A stretch of 27,765 nt of DNA, taken from CAYOPZ01 sp964406005 (GTDB lineage: Bacteria > Bacteroidota > Bacteroidia > Bacteroidales > SM23-62). Below are positions 17,034 to 25,800 of the stretch, piece by piece. The stretch is from assembly GCA_964406005.1 (NCBI GenBank), contig CAYOPZ010000042.1:1-27765 (forward strand), read 5' to 3'. The notes below the pieces were generated by a model. That model had not been told where the DNA came from, ran no database searches, and worked only from the letters and a program-made list of their open reading frames with translations. Within the stretch, counting starts at the first letter, position 1. Every line of letters begins with the position of its first letter. The translations under genes and the position numbers were made by a program.

Positions 17034-17276
17034 ATGGAAGAACGCCTGCAAAAATCGAAAGCACAGGACATAAAAAGACTTGCAAAACGGATCAGGGAAC
17101 TGCGCCGGGAGAAAGGTTACAGCAATTACGAGAATTTTGCCTTTGTAAATGATCTTCCCCGTGCGCAATACGGCAGGTATGAGAAGGGGGAAGACCTGAA
17201 GTATTCCAGCTTAATGAAGGTAATCAGGGCTCTGGGCATTTCCGTGAAAGAGTTTTTTTCCGAGGGATTCGACTGA
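17034..17276 (+). CDS. Small XRE/Cro-type HTH regulator
   Basis: An 80-residue basic protein. Residues about 14-75 form one XRE-type helix-turn-helix domain (IKRLAKRIRELRREKGYSN, then the recognition-helix region NDLPRAQYGRYEKGE and LMKVIRALGISVKEFF). It has no effector or membrane domain, so it is probably a cytoplasmic DNA-binding protein. It is divergent from the receiver gene across 89 bp that contain a perfect inverted repeat, and its stop lies six bases from the end of the convergent EndoQ-helicase gene. The leader lacks a Shine-Dalgarno sequence. TTCTTTTG at 17022-17029 is a one-mismatch -7-like box only four bases before the ATG, so the transcript may be almost leaderless. Autoregulation is inference. 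Confidence 0.8.
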   Translation: MEERLQKSKAQDIKRLAKRIRELRREKGYSNYENFAFVNDLPRAQYGRYEKGEDLKYSSLMKVIRALGISVKEFFSEGFD

Positions 17277-17282
17277 GAAGTA

Positions 17283-20200
17283 TCAAAACAACTTCAATTG
17301 ATGTTCGGGCGCCGCGGTTCTTTTTACCTTTTCAAAAACGATCCGCTGTAAACATCCCGGATCAAATTCCCCCAGAAAACGGGAAGGGGACATTTCTTTT
17401 TCCGCACCGTACAGCTTTCTCTTTCTCGAACGGATGATCTGCAGCTCGTGTTTTGCCCTGGTCATTGCCACGTAAAACAGCCTGCGTTCTTCTTCTATAT
17501 CTGTATCTTTCCTGTCGAGAGGAGTTATCCCTTCCTCGGCGCCTGCAATAAACACCACCGGGTACTCCAGACCCTTGGCGGCATGGAAAGTCATCAGGCG
17601 CACTCCTTCGATGTTCAGCCGGCCGGCATCCGTATAAGGCGACAAGACGTACTGTTGCAAAAAAACACCGGGATTTTCATTGCGCTCCTCCGCCAATCTC
17701 AGGAGCATTTCCCTCTTGATCTGCTGCTGATCGGACAATGCGGACAGGGGAAGAAAAAAATCCAGCAGTTGCTGAATGGTATCCTGTAGCCCGTTATTAC
17801 CGAAAACGGGATACAGCCTTTTATAAAGTGCAATCCATTTGATCCAGTTTTCGTTTTGTGAGAAGTTTTCAAGGTCGACCTCATTTGCAATGAATTTTTT
17901 CAGCAGTATTCTTTTTTGTTCATCACCCGGTTCCAGAAGCCTTTCTATAAGGCCAGACAAGGCGATCACGTCTTTTTTGTTCTGCAATAACTGCAGGGAG
18001 TCTGCAATCATATCAAAAGGAGGTTCCGAGAAGAATGAGGTTCCGTCGCTCAACAAAACGGGGATCCCATTTTGTTTCAGTTCCCGGGAAATATCATCGG
18101 CAACCCTGTGTGTCCTGTACAGTACAGCCATATCCGAGAATGCATAATTGTAATCCGATCTGGCGTATTCCGTACTCATTGAGTCCACGCCTCCCACGTA
18201 ATGCAAGATCTGGTCGGCAATATACGCAGCCTCCTGTTTCGGGTCCTCTGCAATGAAATGTTTGAGCGGTACATCCGATGTTTTTACAGCCTCAAGATTC
18301 ACATTCCTCCCCTGCCGGTTATGTGAGATCAGCATATTGCCGGCATTCAGTATGGTTTTTGGGGTACGGTAGTTCTTTTGTAAATGGATTTCAGTTGCAT
18401 TTAAGTCTTCCTTTACCTTGTGAAACAGCCTGATATCCGATCCACGGAACCCGTAAACGGATTGATTGGGATCGCCTATGGCGAATACGCGTGTGCCCTG
18501 GGCGGCCCGCCTGTTTTCTGAAATGATCATGACAAATTCATACTGGACCGGGTTGATGTCCTGGAATTCATCAATGGCAAGGCATTTATACCTGCCGGTT
18601 ATATCATCGGGCGCGGAACCGAGCAATTTATTCGCCTTCCGGATGATGCAGGAAAGGTCAACGGCATGATTCTCCGAAAGGTGTTTATTGTATGTGTCGA
18701 AATAATCCCGGAATTGCGCTTTGTGCTGCGACCGGTTTTCCTCGTAATATTCCTCGTAAGCGCGGGAAAGTTTACGGATCTCCGTCCGGTCGAGTCCCGG
18801 GAAAAGTATTTTAAACATGCCCGCCCTGTTGTTCTTGTCATAGATCACCGCGGTTTCAGGCACGATCTCTTTTAAAAAGCGGTAGGCCACGGCATGAAAA
18901 GTGCCCACCAGAACATCGTCCGCTTTGCTCCCGATCTGCTTTTGCAACCGGTCTCTCAATTCATCCGCCGCTTTGTTGGTGAAGGTTATCGCTATGATCT
19001 CACGGGGATTGATCCCTTTGTTTTCAATCTGGTGGACGATCCACCGGATAAGTGTATTTGTTTTACCCGTCCCCGGTCCTGCGGTCACCAGAACATTCCC
19101 TTCGTGCTCAATGGCGCGGCGTTGTTCTTCATTGGGCTTTAAAACCAGGTGTTCCCCTTCATCAGCCTTGCAGGAGCCATATTTCATCGACCTGTCTCCG
19201 GTCTTCCTTTTCATCATCTTTTCGATCATTCCGCCGCTGAAAAGATCGGCCTGCCCGCTTATCCGGGTGATTTCCCCGGGCTTGAAGATCCTGATCTCAC
19301 CGTATTCCCCGTCGTAGCCTCCCCGGGGTTCCACTTCATGTTCCCTTAACCGCCGTACGGCCTCGGCCAGCAATTCCCCCGATTTCGATCTGATCTCTTC
19401 GATGGGGACAGCATGCAGCAGTTCGAACTCGTTGCCGAAAGTCGAGATGACCTGGGTAAAGGTCTGCTGAACCTTGTTTGTTTCGGGTCCGGAGCCCGTG
19501 AATTCGGCTATGATTTCCGGCAGGGGGATGATGTATTCAAAACCCGGCGAATCTTCAGGTTTTTTCGGATCTTCCCTGTCGGAGAGTTTTTCCACCCTGT
19601 GCAATACGCCTATTGTCAGAGGTTTCCCGCACCGGGGGCAAATATTATCCAGTTTGAGACTTTCCCTGGGATCTAAAGCCACATTGCATTTCCGGTGTCC
19701 ATCCATGTGGTATTTCCCTTCCTCGGGAAAAAACTCGTATGTGCCCAGAAAGCCTTTTTTTGTTTTCAGGGCTTCGAACATGGCATGGTACGACAGCTCC
19801 GTATCGAAGATGTTGGCTTCCCTGCCCAGTTTCCTGGGAGAATGGGCATCGGAGTTCGAAACCAGGGCGTACCTGTCGAGCGAAGACAGTTTCCAGTTCA
19901 TGGCGGGATCTGAAGACAAACCCGTTTCCAGGGCGAAAATATGCCCCGACAGATCGCGAAAACATTCCTCGATGCTGTCATAACCGCCTTTGGATCCCAG
20001 TGTGGAAAACCATGGCGTCCAGACATGGGCGGGAATGAGGTGGGCGTCCGCCGATGTTTCGAGCACGATCTCGAGCAGGTCCCTCGAAGGTAAACCCAGT
20101 ATCGGCCTGCCGTCTGAGGCAAGGTTACCGATCCCGCTTAAGCGGGTATTGAATTTTTTTGCTGTTTCGAGATCGGGGAGGAGCACTATATTGTGGTTTT

Positions 20201-20513
20201 TCCTGACCTTTTCACCGTACTTGTAAATGGATGAAATTTCAGTGCTCAGGCAGAAGCGCACATCCGTTTCCCTGGTTCTGATATGAGGCAGGCCCTCTTC
20301 CTTCGGCGGGTCCTTCAGGCGAAACAGCCCGTTTCCTTCGGGTTCGAGTTTTTCTTCCAGTTCACTGATCCACAGGGGATGCGTAAAATCGCCCGTACCA
20401 ACGACATGGATACCCTTTATCCTTGCCCACTGGTAGACCGATTCAAGGTTCAGGTTTTTACTTGTTGCCCTCGAATGGCAGGAATGGAGATGGATATCGG
20501 CAATATACCTCAC
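17283..20513 (-). CDS. EndoQ (PHP) nuclease fused to UvrD/PcrA-type SF1 helicase
   Basis: A 1076-residue fusion. Residues 1-260 are a PHP phosphoesterase domain with probable metal ligands His8 and His10 (DIHLHS), Asp42, Glu92, His163 and Asp222 (SNSDAH). A zinc element follows (Cys276, then Cys292 and Cys295 in CPRCGKP, with His305 in LHRVEKLSDR), as in EndoQ, an archaeal endonuclease that nicks 5' of deaminated bases and abasic sites. After a linker with QADLF (421-425), residues about 455-1050 are an SF1A helicase: Walker A AGPGTGKT (478-485), TFTNKAA, DEFQD (Walker B 648-649), GDPNQSVYGFRG, NYRTP, and YVAMTRAKHEL near the end. The last five residues are QLKLF. The GTG at 20513 gives the family N-terminus MRYIADIHLHS and is preferred; a TTG at 20594 would add 27 atypical residues. 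It is probably a DNA-repair enzyme joining lesion incision with strand displacement. Confidence 0.88.
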   Translation of the reverse strand: MRYIADIHLHSCHSRATSKNLNLESVYQWARIKGIHVVGTGDFTHPLWISELEEKLEPEGNGLFRLKDPPKEEGLPHIRTRETDVRFCLSTEISSIYKYGEKVRKNHNIVLLPDLETAKKFNTRLSGIGNLASDGRPILGLPSRDLLEIVLETSADAHLIPAHVWTPWFSTLGSKGGYDSIEECFRDLSGHIFALETGLSSDPAMNWKLSSLDRYALVSNSDAHSPRKLGREANIFDTELSYHAMFEALKTKKGFLGTYEFFPEEGKYHMDGHRKCNVALDPRESLKLDNICPRCGKPLTIGVLHRVEKLSDREDPKKPEDSPGFEYIIPLPEIIAEFTGSGPETNKVQQTFTQVISTFGNEFELLHAVPIEEIRSKSGELLAEAVRRLREHEVEPRGGYDGEYGEIRIFKPGEITRISGQADLFSGGMIEKMMKRKTGDRSMKYGSCKADEGEHLVLKPNEEQRRAIEHEGNVLVTAGPGTGKTNTLIRWIVHQIENKGINPREIIAITFTNKAADELRDRLQKQIGSKADDVLVGTFHAVAYRFLKEIVPETAVIYDKNNRAGMFKILFPGLDRTEIRKLSRAYEEYYEENRSQHKAQFRDYFDTYNKHLSENHAVDLSCIIRKANKLLGSAPDDITGRYKCLAIDEFQDINPVQYEFVMIISENRRAAQGTRVFAIGDPNQSVYGFRGSDIRLFHKVKEDLNATEIHLQKNYRTPKTILNAGNMLISHNRQGRNVNLEAVKTSDVPLKHFIAEDPKQEAAYIADQILHYVGGVDSMSTEYARSDYNYAFSDMAVLYRTHRVADDISRELKQNGIPVLLSDGTSFFSEPPFDMIADSLQLLQNKKDVIALSGLIERLLEPGDEQKRILLKKFIANEVDLENFSQNENWIKWIALYKRLYPVFGNNGLQDTIQQLLDFFLPLSALSDQQQIKREMLLRLAEERNENPGVFLQQYVLSPYTDAGRLNIEGVRLMTFHAAKGLEYPVVFIAGAEEGITPLDRKDTDIEEERRLFYVAMTRAKHELQIIRSRKRKLYGAEKEMSPSRFLGEFDPGCLQRIVFEKVKRTAAPEHQLKLF

Positions 20514-20827
20514 GGGAGACCGGACTTCTTTATGATCAAAGATAAAAAGGGGAAAAGGGATACGAATGTTTTTGCTTCGTATTCTTTTAAACAAGATTTG
20601 AACTCCGGCATTCCGGTATGATGGTTGACGCCCCGGAGGCGTGTCAAAGCCACTTCCGGCTGTCCGGTATGCTCCCCGGCGCGGAGAAGATGCCTTGCGA
20701 CCGTGCTTAATACTGTGATTCAGAGGGATATTTCAGGATGAAAGACGGCCGGAATGGACTGGATAATCCATGGTAATTTTAGAAAATTCATATATTGTAC
20801 CCCCTTTCGGACCCTGAACAATCAATC
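20514..20827. other. 314-bp divergent intergenic region before the ECF sigma gene
   Basis: No gene is supported. It lies between the divergent EndoQ-helicase and sigma-factor genes, so it should contain both promoters. A small stem (TTGAC/GTCAA plus GCC/GGC, 20625-20647) and a repeated TCCGGTATG word are visible, but neither has a clear meaning. TAATTTTA near 20774 is a one-mismatch -7 box that could serve the sigma gene. Confidence 0.4.
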
Positions 20828-21373
20828 ATGCCACGAAACGAAAATACATTGATTCGTGAGCTGAAAAGCGGAAATGCCAAGGCATTTGAAGAATTATACT
20901 TTCATTATCACGCAAAGGTGTATAATTTTTGTTACAAGATCGTACGGAACAGACAGGAAGCGGAAGGCCTGGTCCAGGATGTTTTTGTCGCCATATGGGA
21001 AAACAGGGGGAAACTGGATGAGCATAAATCCTTCGGCGGGTTTATTTTCAGAATAGCCCGTAACAAGATGCTGAATATCATCAGGCAAAAACTGACCCGG
21101 AAGGAATATCAGCAATACGTATTGCATAATGACAATAAGGGGACGGATCTGAGAACAGAGGTCGAATCCCGTGAGCTGATGGATTTAATTCAGGAAGCGG
21201 TCAACACGCTTCCCCGAAAAACTAGAGAAATTTTTTTATTCAGCCGGAATGCCGGCATGACATATAAAGAAATAGCCCAAAAAATGAACATTTCCGAGAA
21301 TATGGTAGACCACGAAATAAGAAAAGCCACACAGAGCATCAGAGAACATCTTGACAGGCATTACTCGTCCTGA
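20828..21373 (+). CDS. ECF sigma factor (FecI-like)
   Basis: A 181-residue RNA polymerase sigma-70 family factor with only regions 2 and 4. Region 2 covers about residues 15-85 (AFEELYFHYHAKVYNFCYKI, AEGLVQDVFVAIWEN, FIFRIARNKMLNIIR). Region 4 covers about 120-172 (LPRKTREIFLFSR, YKEIAQKMNISENMVDHEI). It lacks region 1.1 and extra sensor domains. The ATG at 20828 is preferred to a TTG eleven codons upstream. The gene order sigma, FecR, SusC with STN domain, SusD matches the trans-envelope regulation modules of Bacteroidota glycan loci. FecR should hold this factor until substrate loads the transporter, after which it should transcribe the susCD genes. There are 204 bp before fecR, with a pyrimidine-rich run directly after the stop. 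Confidence 0.92.
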   Translation: MPRNENTLIRELKSGNAKAFEELYFHYHAKVYNFCYKIVRNRQEAEGLVQDVFVAIWENRGKLDEHKSFGGFIFRIARNKMLNIIRQKLTRKEYQQYVLHNDNKGTDLRTEVESRELMDLIQEAVNTLPRKTREIFLFSRNAGMTYKEIAQKMNISENMVDHEIRKATQSIREHLDRHYSS

Positions 21374-21519
21374 CCGGTTACCCTTTTCTTTTTTTTTATT
21401 TTTTCTGCGGAACAGGCCATCTGAATTGTATTATATATAAATGGACATTTGCGAGGACAGTTGTTAAAACAAGCTCTCATGGTCATCACATGTTTGTTTT
21501 AGTGGTTAGTGTGTCGGTC

Positions 21520-21559
21520 AATGGCGGTACGCGCGAAAAAGTGTGCGTGTACCGCCATT
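21520..21559 (+). repeat. 16-bp hairpin in the fecR leader
   Basis: The left arm from 21520 (ATGGCGGTAC and on) pairs with the right arm ending at 21559 (GTACCGCCAT) through 16 pairs closing an 8-base loop. Two pairs are G-U in the + strand RNA and would be A-C mismatches in the - strand RNA, so the + transcript is favoured. No T-run follows, so it is not an intrinsic terminator. It ends 18 bases before the fecR ATG and could tune anti-sigma synthesis or mark a processing site. Confidence 0.6.
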
Positions 21560-21577
21560 ACAAAACAAAAATTACAA

Positions 21578-22735
21578 ATGAATAGCAAAGATCGAATCCA
21601 GGAACTCTTTAGAAAATATATTGAAGGGAAGCTTTCAGATGAAGAAGCGGAAAATCTGTTTTTTCTGATACATGACAGGGAACTTGAAGATGCAGCCTTC
21701 GACGAACAATATCGTTTATGGGAAAGGGTTTCCGGCCAGAATATGCAGCTGCACCCGGAAGAAACTTTCGGCAGGATCAGGGAAAAATTAAAAATCACCG
21801 ACGAGAAGCTCATACGGGATGATCTGATTTTGAAGGGACTGGAATTCACTGAGGGAAGGTCGCGAAAGAACCGGGTGTATGCCTTTTTTAAATATGCAGC
21901 AGTATTTTTCATTGCCGCCTTCCTTTTCGGCGCAGTTTATTATCTGACAGGTACAGGGAAAAATAATGAAATCACCTATAACGAGATCACAGTGCCTTAT
22001 GGGTCGAAGATCAAGATAGTCCTGGAGGACAGCTCGGTAGTATGGATGAATTCTGGCAGCGTTTTGATCTATCCGAATGATTTTTCAGAAACCGGCAGGG
22101 AAGTCCATCTGGAAGGAGAGGCTTATTTCAATATCCATAAAGTCAATCATAAACCTTTTTATGTAAGAACGGATGATCTGAATATTAAGGTATTGGGCAC
22201 ACAGTTCAATGTAAAAGCCTATCCCGACGAAGATATCGTTGAAACAAGTGTTGTTTTCGGCAGTATTCAAATAGAAAAGAATAAAGAGAATATAGCTCCG
22301 GGAATAAAAAAGGAAAAGATACATCTTGGCGCCCGGCAAAAAGCAGTTTATTCAAAGAATTCACAGAGCCTGATGCTGGAAAAAGTGGAATATTTGACAG
22401 ACCAGCCATTGAATTCGATCCGGGAAGCCAATCTCGTCAATGTTGACAAAAACAATAAGGATGTAAACAATCTTCAGGATGTTGGTATTGAAACCGCATG
22501 GAAGGATAACCAATTGATTTTCCGTAATGAAAGATTTGAAAGTCTCAGTAAGAAGCTTGAAAGATGGTATAATGTCGAGATCAGAATCACGGATGATGAA
22601 ATCAAGGATTACAGATTTACCGGTTCAATCGAGAATGAAACCGTTGAACAGGCTATGGACGCATTCAGGATTGCATCCTCCCTTGATTATACAATAGACC
22701 GGAAAACAATTGAGATCACAAAATCAAATAAATAA
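21578..22735 (+). CDS. FecR-type anti-sigma factor
   Basis: A 385-residue inner-membrane protein. The cytosolic N-terminus (about 1-100) should bind the sigma factor. One transmembrane helix covers about residues 103-123 (FFKYAAVFFIAAFLFGAVYYL). The periplasmic FecR domain is at about 137-235 (VPYGSKIKIVLEDSSVVWMNSG, YPNDF, VHLEGEAYF, VLGTQFNVKAY). A C-terminal DUF4974 module follows (about 320-385: RFESLSKKLERWYNV, DYRFTGSI, IASSLDYTI), which resembles the STN fold and is expected to contact the STN domain of the SusC protein. The ATG at 21578 is chosen because the in-frame alternatives at 21509 and 21521 would add an atypical cysteine-rich lead and run through a strong hairpin. It lies 142 bp before susC. 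Confidence 0.92.
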   Translation: MNSKDRIQELFRKYIEGKLSDEEAENLFFLIHDRELEDAAFDEQYRLWERVSGQNMQLHPEETFGRIREKLKITDEKLIRDDLILKGLEFTEGRSRKNRVYAFFKYAAVFFIAAFLFGAVYYLTGTGKNNEITYNEITVPYGSKIKIVLEDSSVVWMNSGSVLIYPNDFSETGREVHLEGEAYFNIHKVNHKPFYVRTDDLNIKVLGTQFNVKAYPDEDIVETSVVFGSIQIEKNKENIAPGIKKEKIHLGARQKAVYSKNSQSLMLEKVEYLTDQPLNSIREANLVNVDKNNKDVNNLQDVGIETAWKDNQLIFRNERFESLSKKLERWYNVEIRITDDEIKDYRFTGSIENETVEQAMDAFRIASSLDYTIDRKTIEITKSNK

Positions 22736-22803
22736 ATATTCCCTTTGTCTAACCAAAAAGATATATCCTATGATTTAACACTGCAAAAATGTCACTAACC
22801 CTG

Positions 22804-22839
22804 AAAAAAGACCGGAGAATGCTGCAACACTCCCCGGTC
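22804..22839 (-). terminator. Intrinsic terminator on the - strand in the susC leader
   Basis: Read on the - strand, 22839-22810 forms a stem of about 12 pairs (GACCGGGGAGT against ATTCTCCGGTC plus one G-C) with a six-base loop, followed at once by six T (22809-22804). Two pairs are G-U on the - strand but A-C mismatches on the + strand, and the + side is followed by A, not T. It therefore works as a terminator only for leftward transcription, although no - strand protein gene lies to its right. Confidence 0.55.
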
Positions 22840-22864
22840 AAAAAAATTGAGTAATAACCTGAAA
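22804..22864 (-). ncRNA. Candidate antisense small RNA in the susC leader
   Basis: A - strand TAATTTTG box (22878-22871), matching TAnnTTTG and overlapping the susC start codon, lies upstream of the leftward terminator. A transcript from about 22864 to about 22804 would be near 60 nt and antisense to the susC 5' leader. Antisense RNAs of this kind (DonS type) are known to repress Bacteroides polysaccharide-utilisation loci. No good -33 box is seen, so the RNA could start elsewhere, including inside susC. Confidence 0.27.
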
Positions 22865-22877
22865 TTCATACAAAATT

Positions 22878-25800
22878 ATGAAAAAAAAATCGATTAGACG
22901 CGATAAACATCCACACAATGGCGCGTTTAAAATCCTAATAACCATGAAATTTATCCTGATCCTGTTACTGGTTTGTGTAACAGAGAGCTTTGCCTCAGAA
23001 ATCCTCTCACAAAAATCCGATCTGGAACTGACTCGGAGAGAAACCCCCCTACAGCAGGTACTGGACCAGATAGAAGAGCAAACGGAATATCGTTTCTTAT
23101 ACAATAACGAAACCGTTAAAGACAAATTTGTCAAATTAGATGTAAAAGACAAGGACTTCTACGAGATTCTTGATCAGATCAAGAAGACATCCGATGTGAA
23201 TTACCTTGTACTGGAGAGTAACCTGATCGTCTTAACGCCTGTAGTAAAGGCACAACCCATAACCATTACAGGAACCGTTACGGATGAATCCACCGGAGAG
23301 CCCCTGCCCGGTGTTTACGTCATTGAACAGGGAAACACTACAAATGGTACAATGACGGATACGGAGGGAAGCTACTCCATCACAGTGGCCTCTGAAGATG
23401 CCATACTGAGATTTTCCTTTGTCGGTTACAATACGACGGAGGTAAGGGTCGGCAGTCAGACTACTCTGAATGTTGGACTGGCAACCAGCATGGAAGAACT
23501 TGAAGATATCGTGGTTGTTGGCTACGGTACTGTCAAGAAAAGTGATCTGACGGGATCCGTGTCTTCCATAAGGGATGAGGATTTAAACCAGGGCGCTATA
23601 TCTTCGATAGACCAGGCCATGCAAGGCCAGATCGCCGGCGTTCAGGTAACCCAAACCAGTTCCGAGCCCGGAGGAGGTTTATCTATCCGTATCCGCGGGG
23701 CCAGCTCTGTGAATGCAGGTAACGAACCTCTCTATGTGATCGACGGATTCCCTATTGACAATTCTCCCGGGATTTCCGGCACATCTCAAACAGGACAGGT
23801 TGCAGAGGTAGGCCAGAACAGGAATAGTAAAAACCCTTTAAATTCATTGAATCCCAATGACATCCAATCCATTGAGATATTGAAGGATGCTTCGGCAACT
23901 GCCATTTACGGTTCCCGCGGTGCCAACGGTGTTGTTCTGATTACAACGAAAAAAGGTTCGGGAGGGATAAAATTCAATTATGATGCATATGGCGGTTTTC
24001 AGCAAATAGTGAAAAAAATCGATGTTCTGGAAACGGATGAATATATAGAGACAATCAATGCCTTGTCAAATGAACAGGGCGGCGGAGACGTATTTTCTGC
24101 AGCAGATATTGCCCAGATAGGTGCGGGTACAGACTGGCAGGATGAAATTTTCCAGATTGCTCCCGTACAAAGCCATAACCTGTCCGTGTCGGGAGGTGTT
24201 CAGCAAACAAATTTCTATGTTTCGCTGAATTATTTTAATCAGGACGGTATTGTAAAAAGGACAGGAACAAAAAGGTATATTGCCCGTATCAATGTTAATC
24301 AGAAAATAGGGGAAAAGTTTAATTTTGGCGTGAACATCAATACCAGCAGAGAAAACAATCATAATGCCGTTGATGGCCTGAATACAAATGAAAGTGCCGG
24401 TCCTATCAATACTTCTCAATTATACGACCCGACCGAACCCATTTTCGATGCAGAGGGAAGATACGCCATATCAACCAACCTTAATCTCAATAACCCATTG
24501 GCCACTATATATGGGATAACGAGCCAGAGCGAAGTAAACAGGATATTCGGGAATTTGACAGCCGACTATGAGATCATTCCATCCCTGATTGCAAAGATCA
24601 ATCTCGGTTTTGACAGTCAGAATATGAGAAGGGATGTATACAATTCCACAAAAACGAGACATGGAAGAACATATAACGGACTTGCAAATGTAGCGGCACT
24701 CAACCGTTCCAATATTCTTGCCGAATACACAATGAATTATTCCAGAGAGATCAGTGCAAATCAATCGGTGAATCTACTGGCCGGCGCTACCTACCAGGAT
24801 TTTATTTCAAAAAGATTTTCAGCAGGCACCAGCAATTTCCCGTCGGATGATCTTATGACCAATAATCTGGGACTGGGAGATCCGGCAAATGCTACAATAT
24901 CCAGCAATAAAGAAGGATATACGCTTTTATCGTACCTTGCCCGTGCCAATTATTCACTTTACAGTTTCTTATTGACCGCATCGATCAGGGCTGACGGCTC
25001 TTCAAGGTTCGGAGCAGACAATAAGTGGGGATACTTCCCGTCATTTGCATTTGGCTGGAAAATATCAGAACAGGATTTTATTCCGAATGTATTCAGTGAG
25101 CTGAAACTCAGGGCAAGCTGGGGGCAAACCGGTAACCAGGAGATATCAAATTACCGGTCCCTGAGTACATATACTGACGGTGGAGTGGCACTTTTAAATG
25201 GTAATGCCTATACCGGAACCCAACCTTCCCGCATTGCCAACCCTGAACTAAAGTGGGAAACAACCGCACAATTGGACCTGGGTGTCGATTTCGGCATCCT
25301 GAGAGGAAGAATAAGCGGTTCGTTCGATTATTTTGACAAAGAAACCACGGATATGTTGTTAAACCTTCCCTTGCCGAGCTCTTCAGGGTTCAGTTCAATT
25401 TTGAAAAATGCCGGTTCCATGAAAAATACAGGAGTTGAGTTAATGCTCGTTTCCAGGAACATAGACCGGAGTAATCTTTTATGGAGAACTACCCTGAACG
25501 TTTCGGCAGTGCAGAATGAAGTAATTTCCCTGGGCGGACTTGACAGGATCCTTACGGGAAGTATTCAGGAAATAGGCAATACAACCATTATTGAACCCGG
25601 TAGCCCGCTTAATTCCTATTATGGATACAGGATTATCGGAATTTTCCAGGATCAGGCCGAAATTGACGGCTATGTTCAGCCAACTGCCCAGCCGGGATAT
25701 CCAAAATTTGAAAATGTGAACGGTGACGGCATAATCTCTACAGCCGACGAGGTTATACTGGGTGATCCTTTCCCCGATTTCACATTTGGTATGCGTAATT

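Noticed and set aside
19474..19983. 169-codon + strand frame over the EndoQ half
   Set aside because: It is antisense to strongly motif-supported coding sequence. Its composition (Ser, Phe, Arg-rich) and lack of a recognisable domain mark it as a shadow.
20625..20647. Stem upstream of the ECF sigma gene as a terminator
   Set aside because: It is interrupted by a two-base bulge, lacks a T-run on either side, and lies in a divergent region where no terminator is needed.
21375..21410. Pyrimidine/T-rich run after the sigma-factor stop as a terminator
   Set aside because: I could not find a stable stem before it (only about four pairs), and fecR is expected to be co-expressed with the sigma gene.
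21509..21577. Upstream in-frame starts for fecR (21509 or 21521)
   Set aside because: They would translate through a strong hairpin and add a Cys-rich lead absent from FecR proteins. The ATG at 21578 gives the usual N-terminus.
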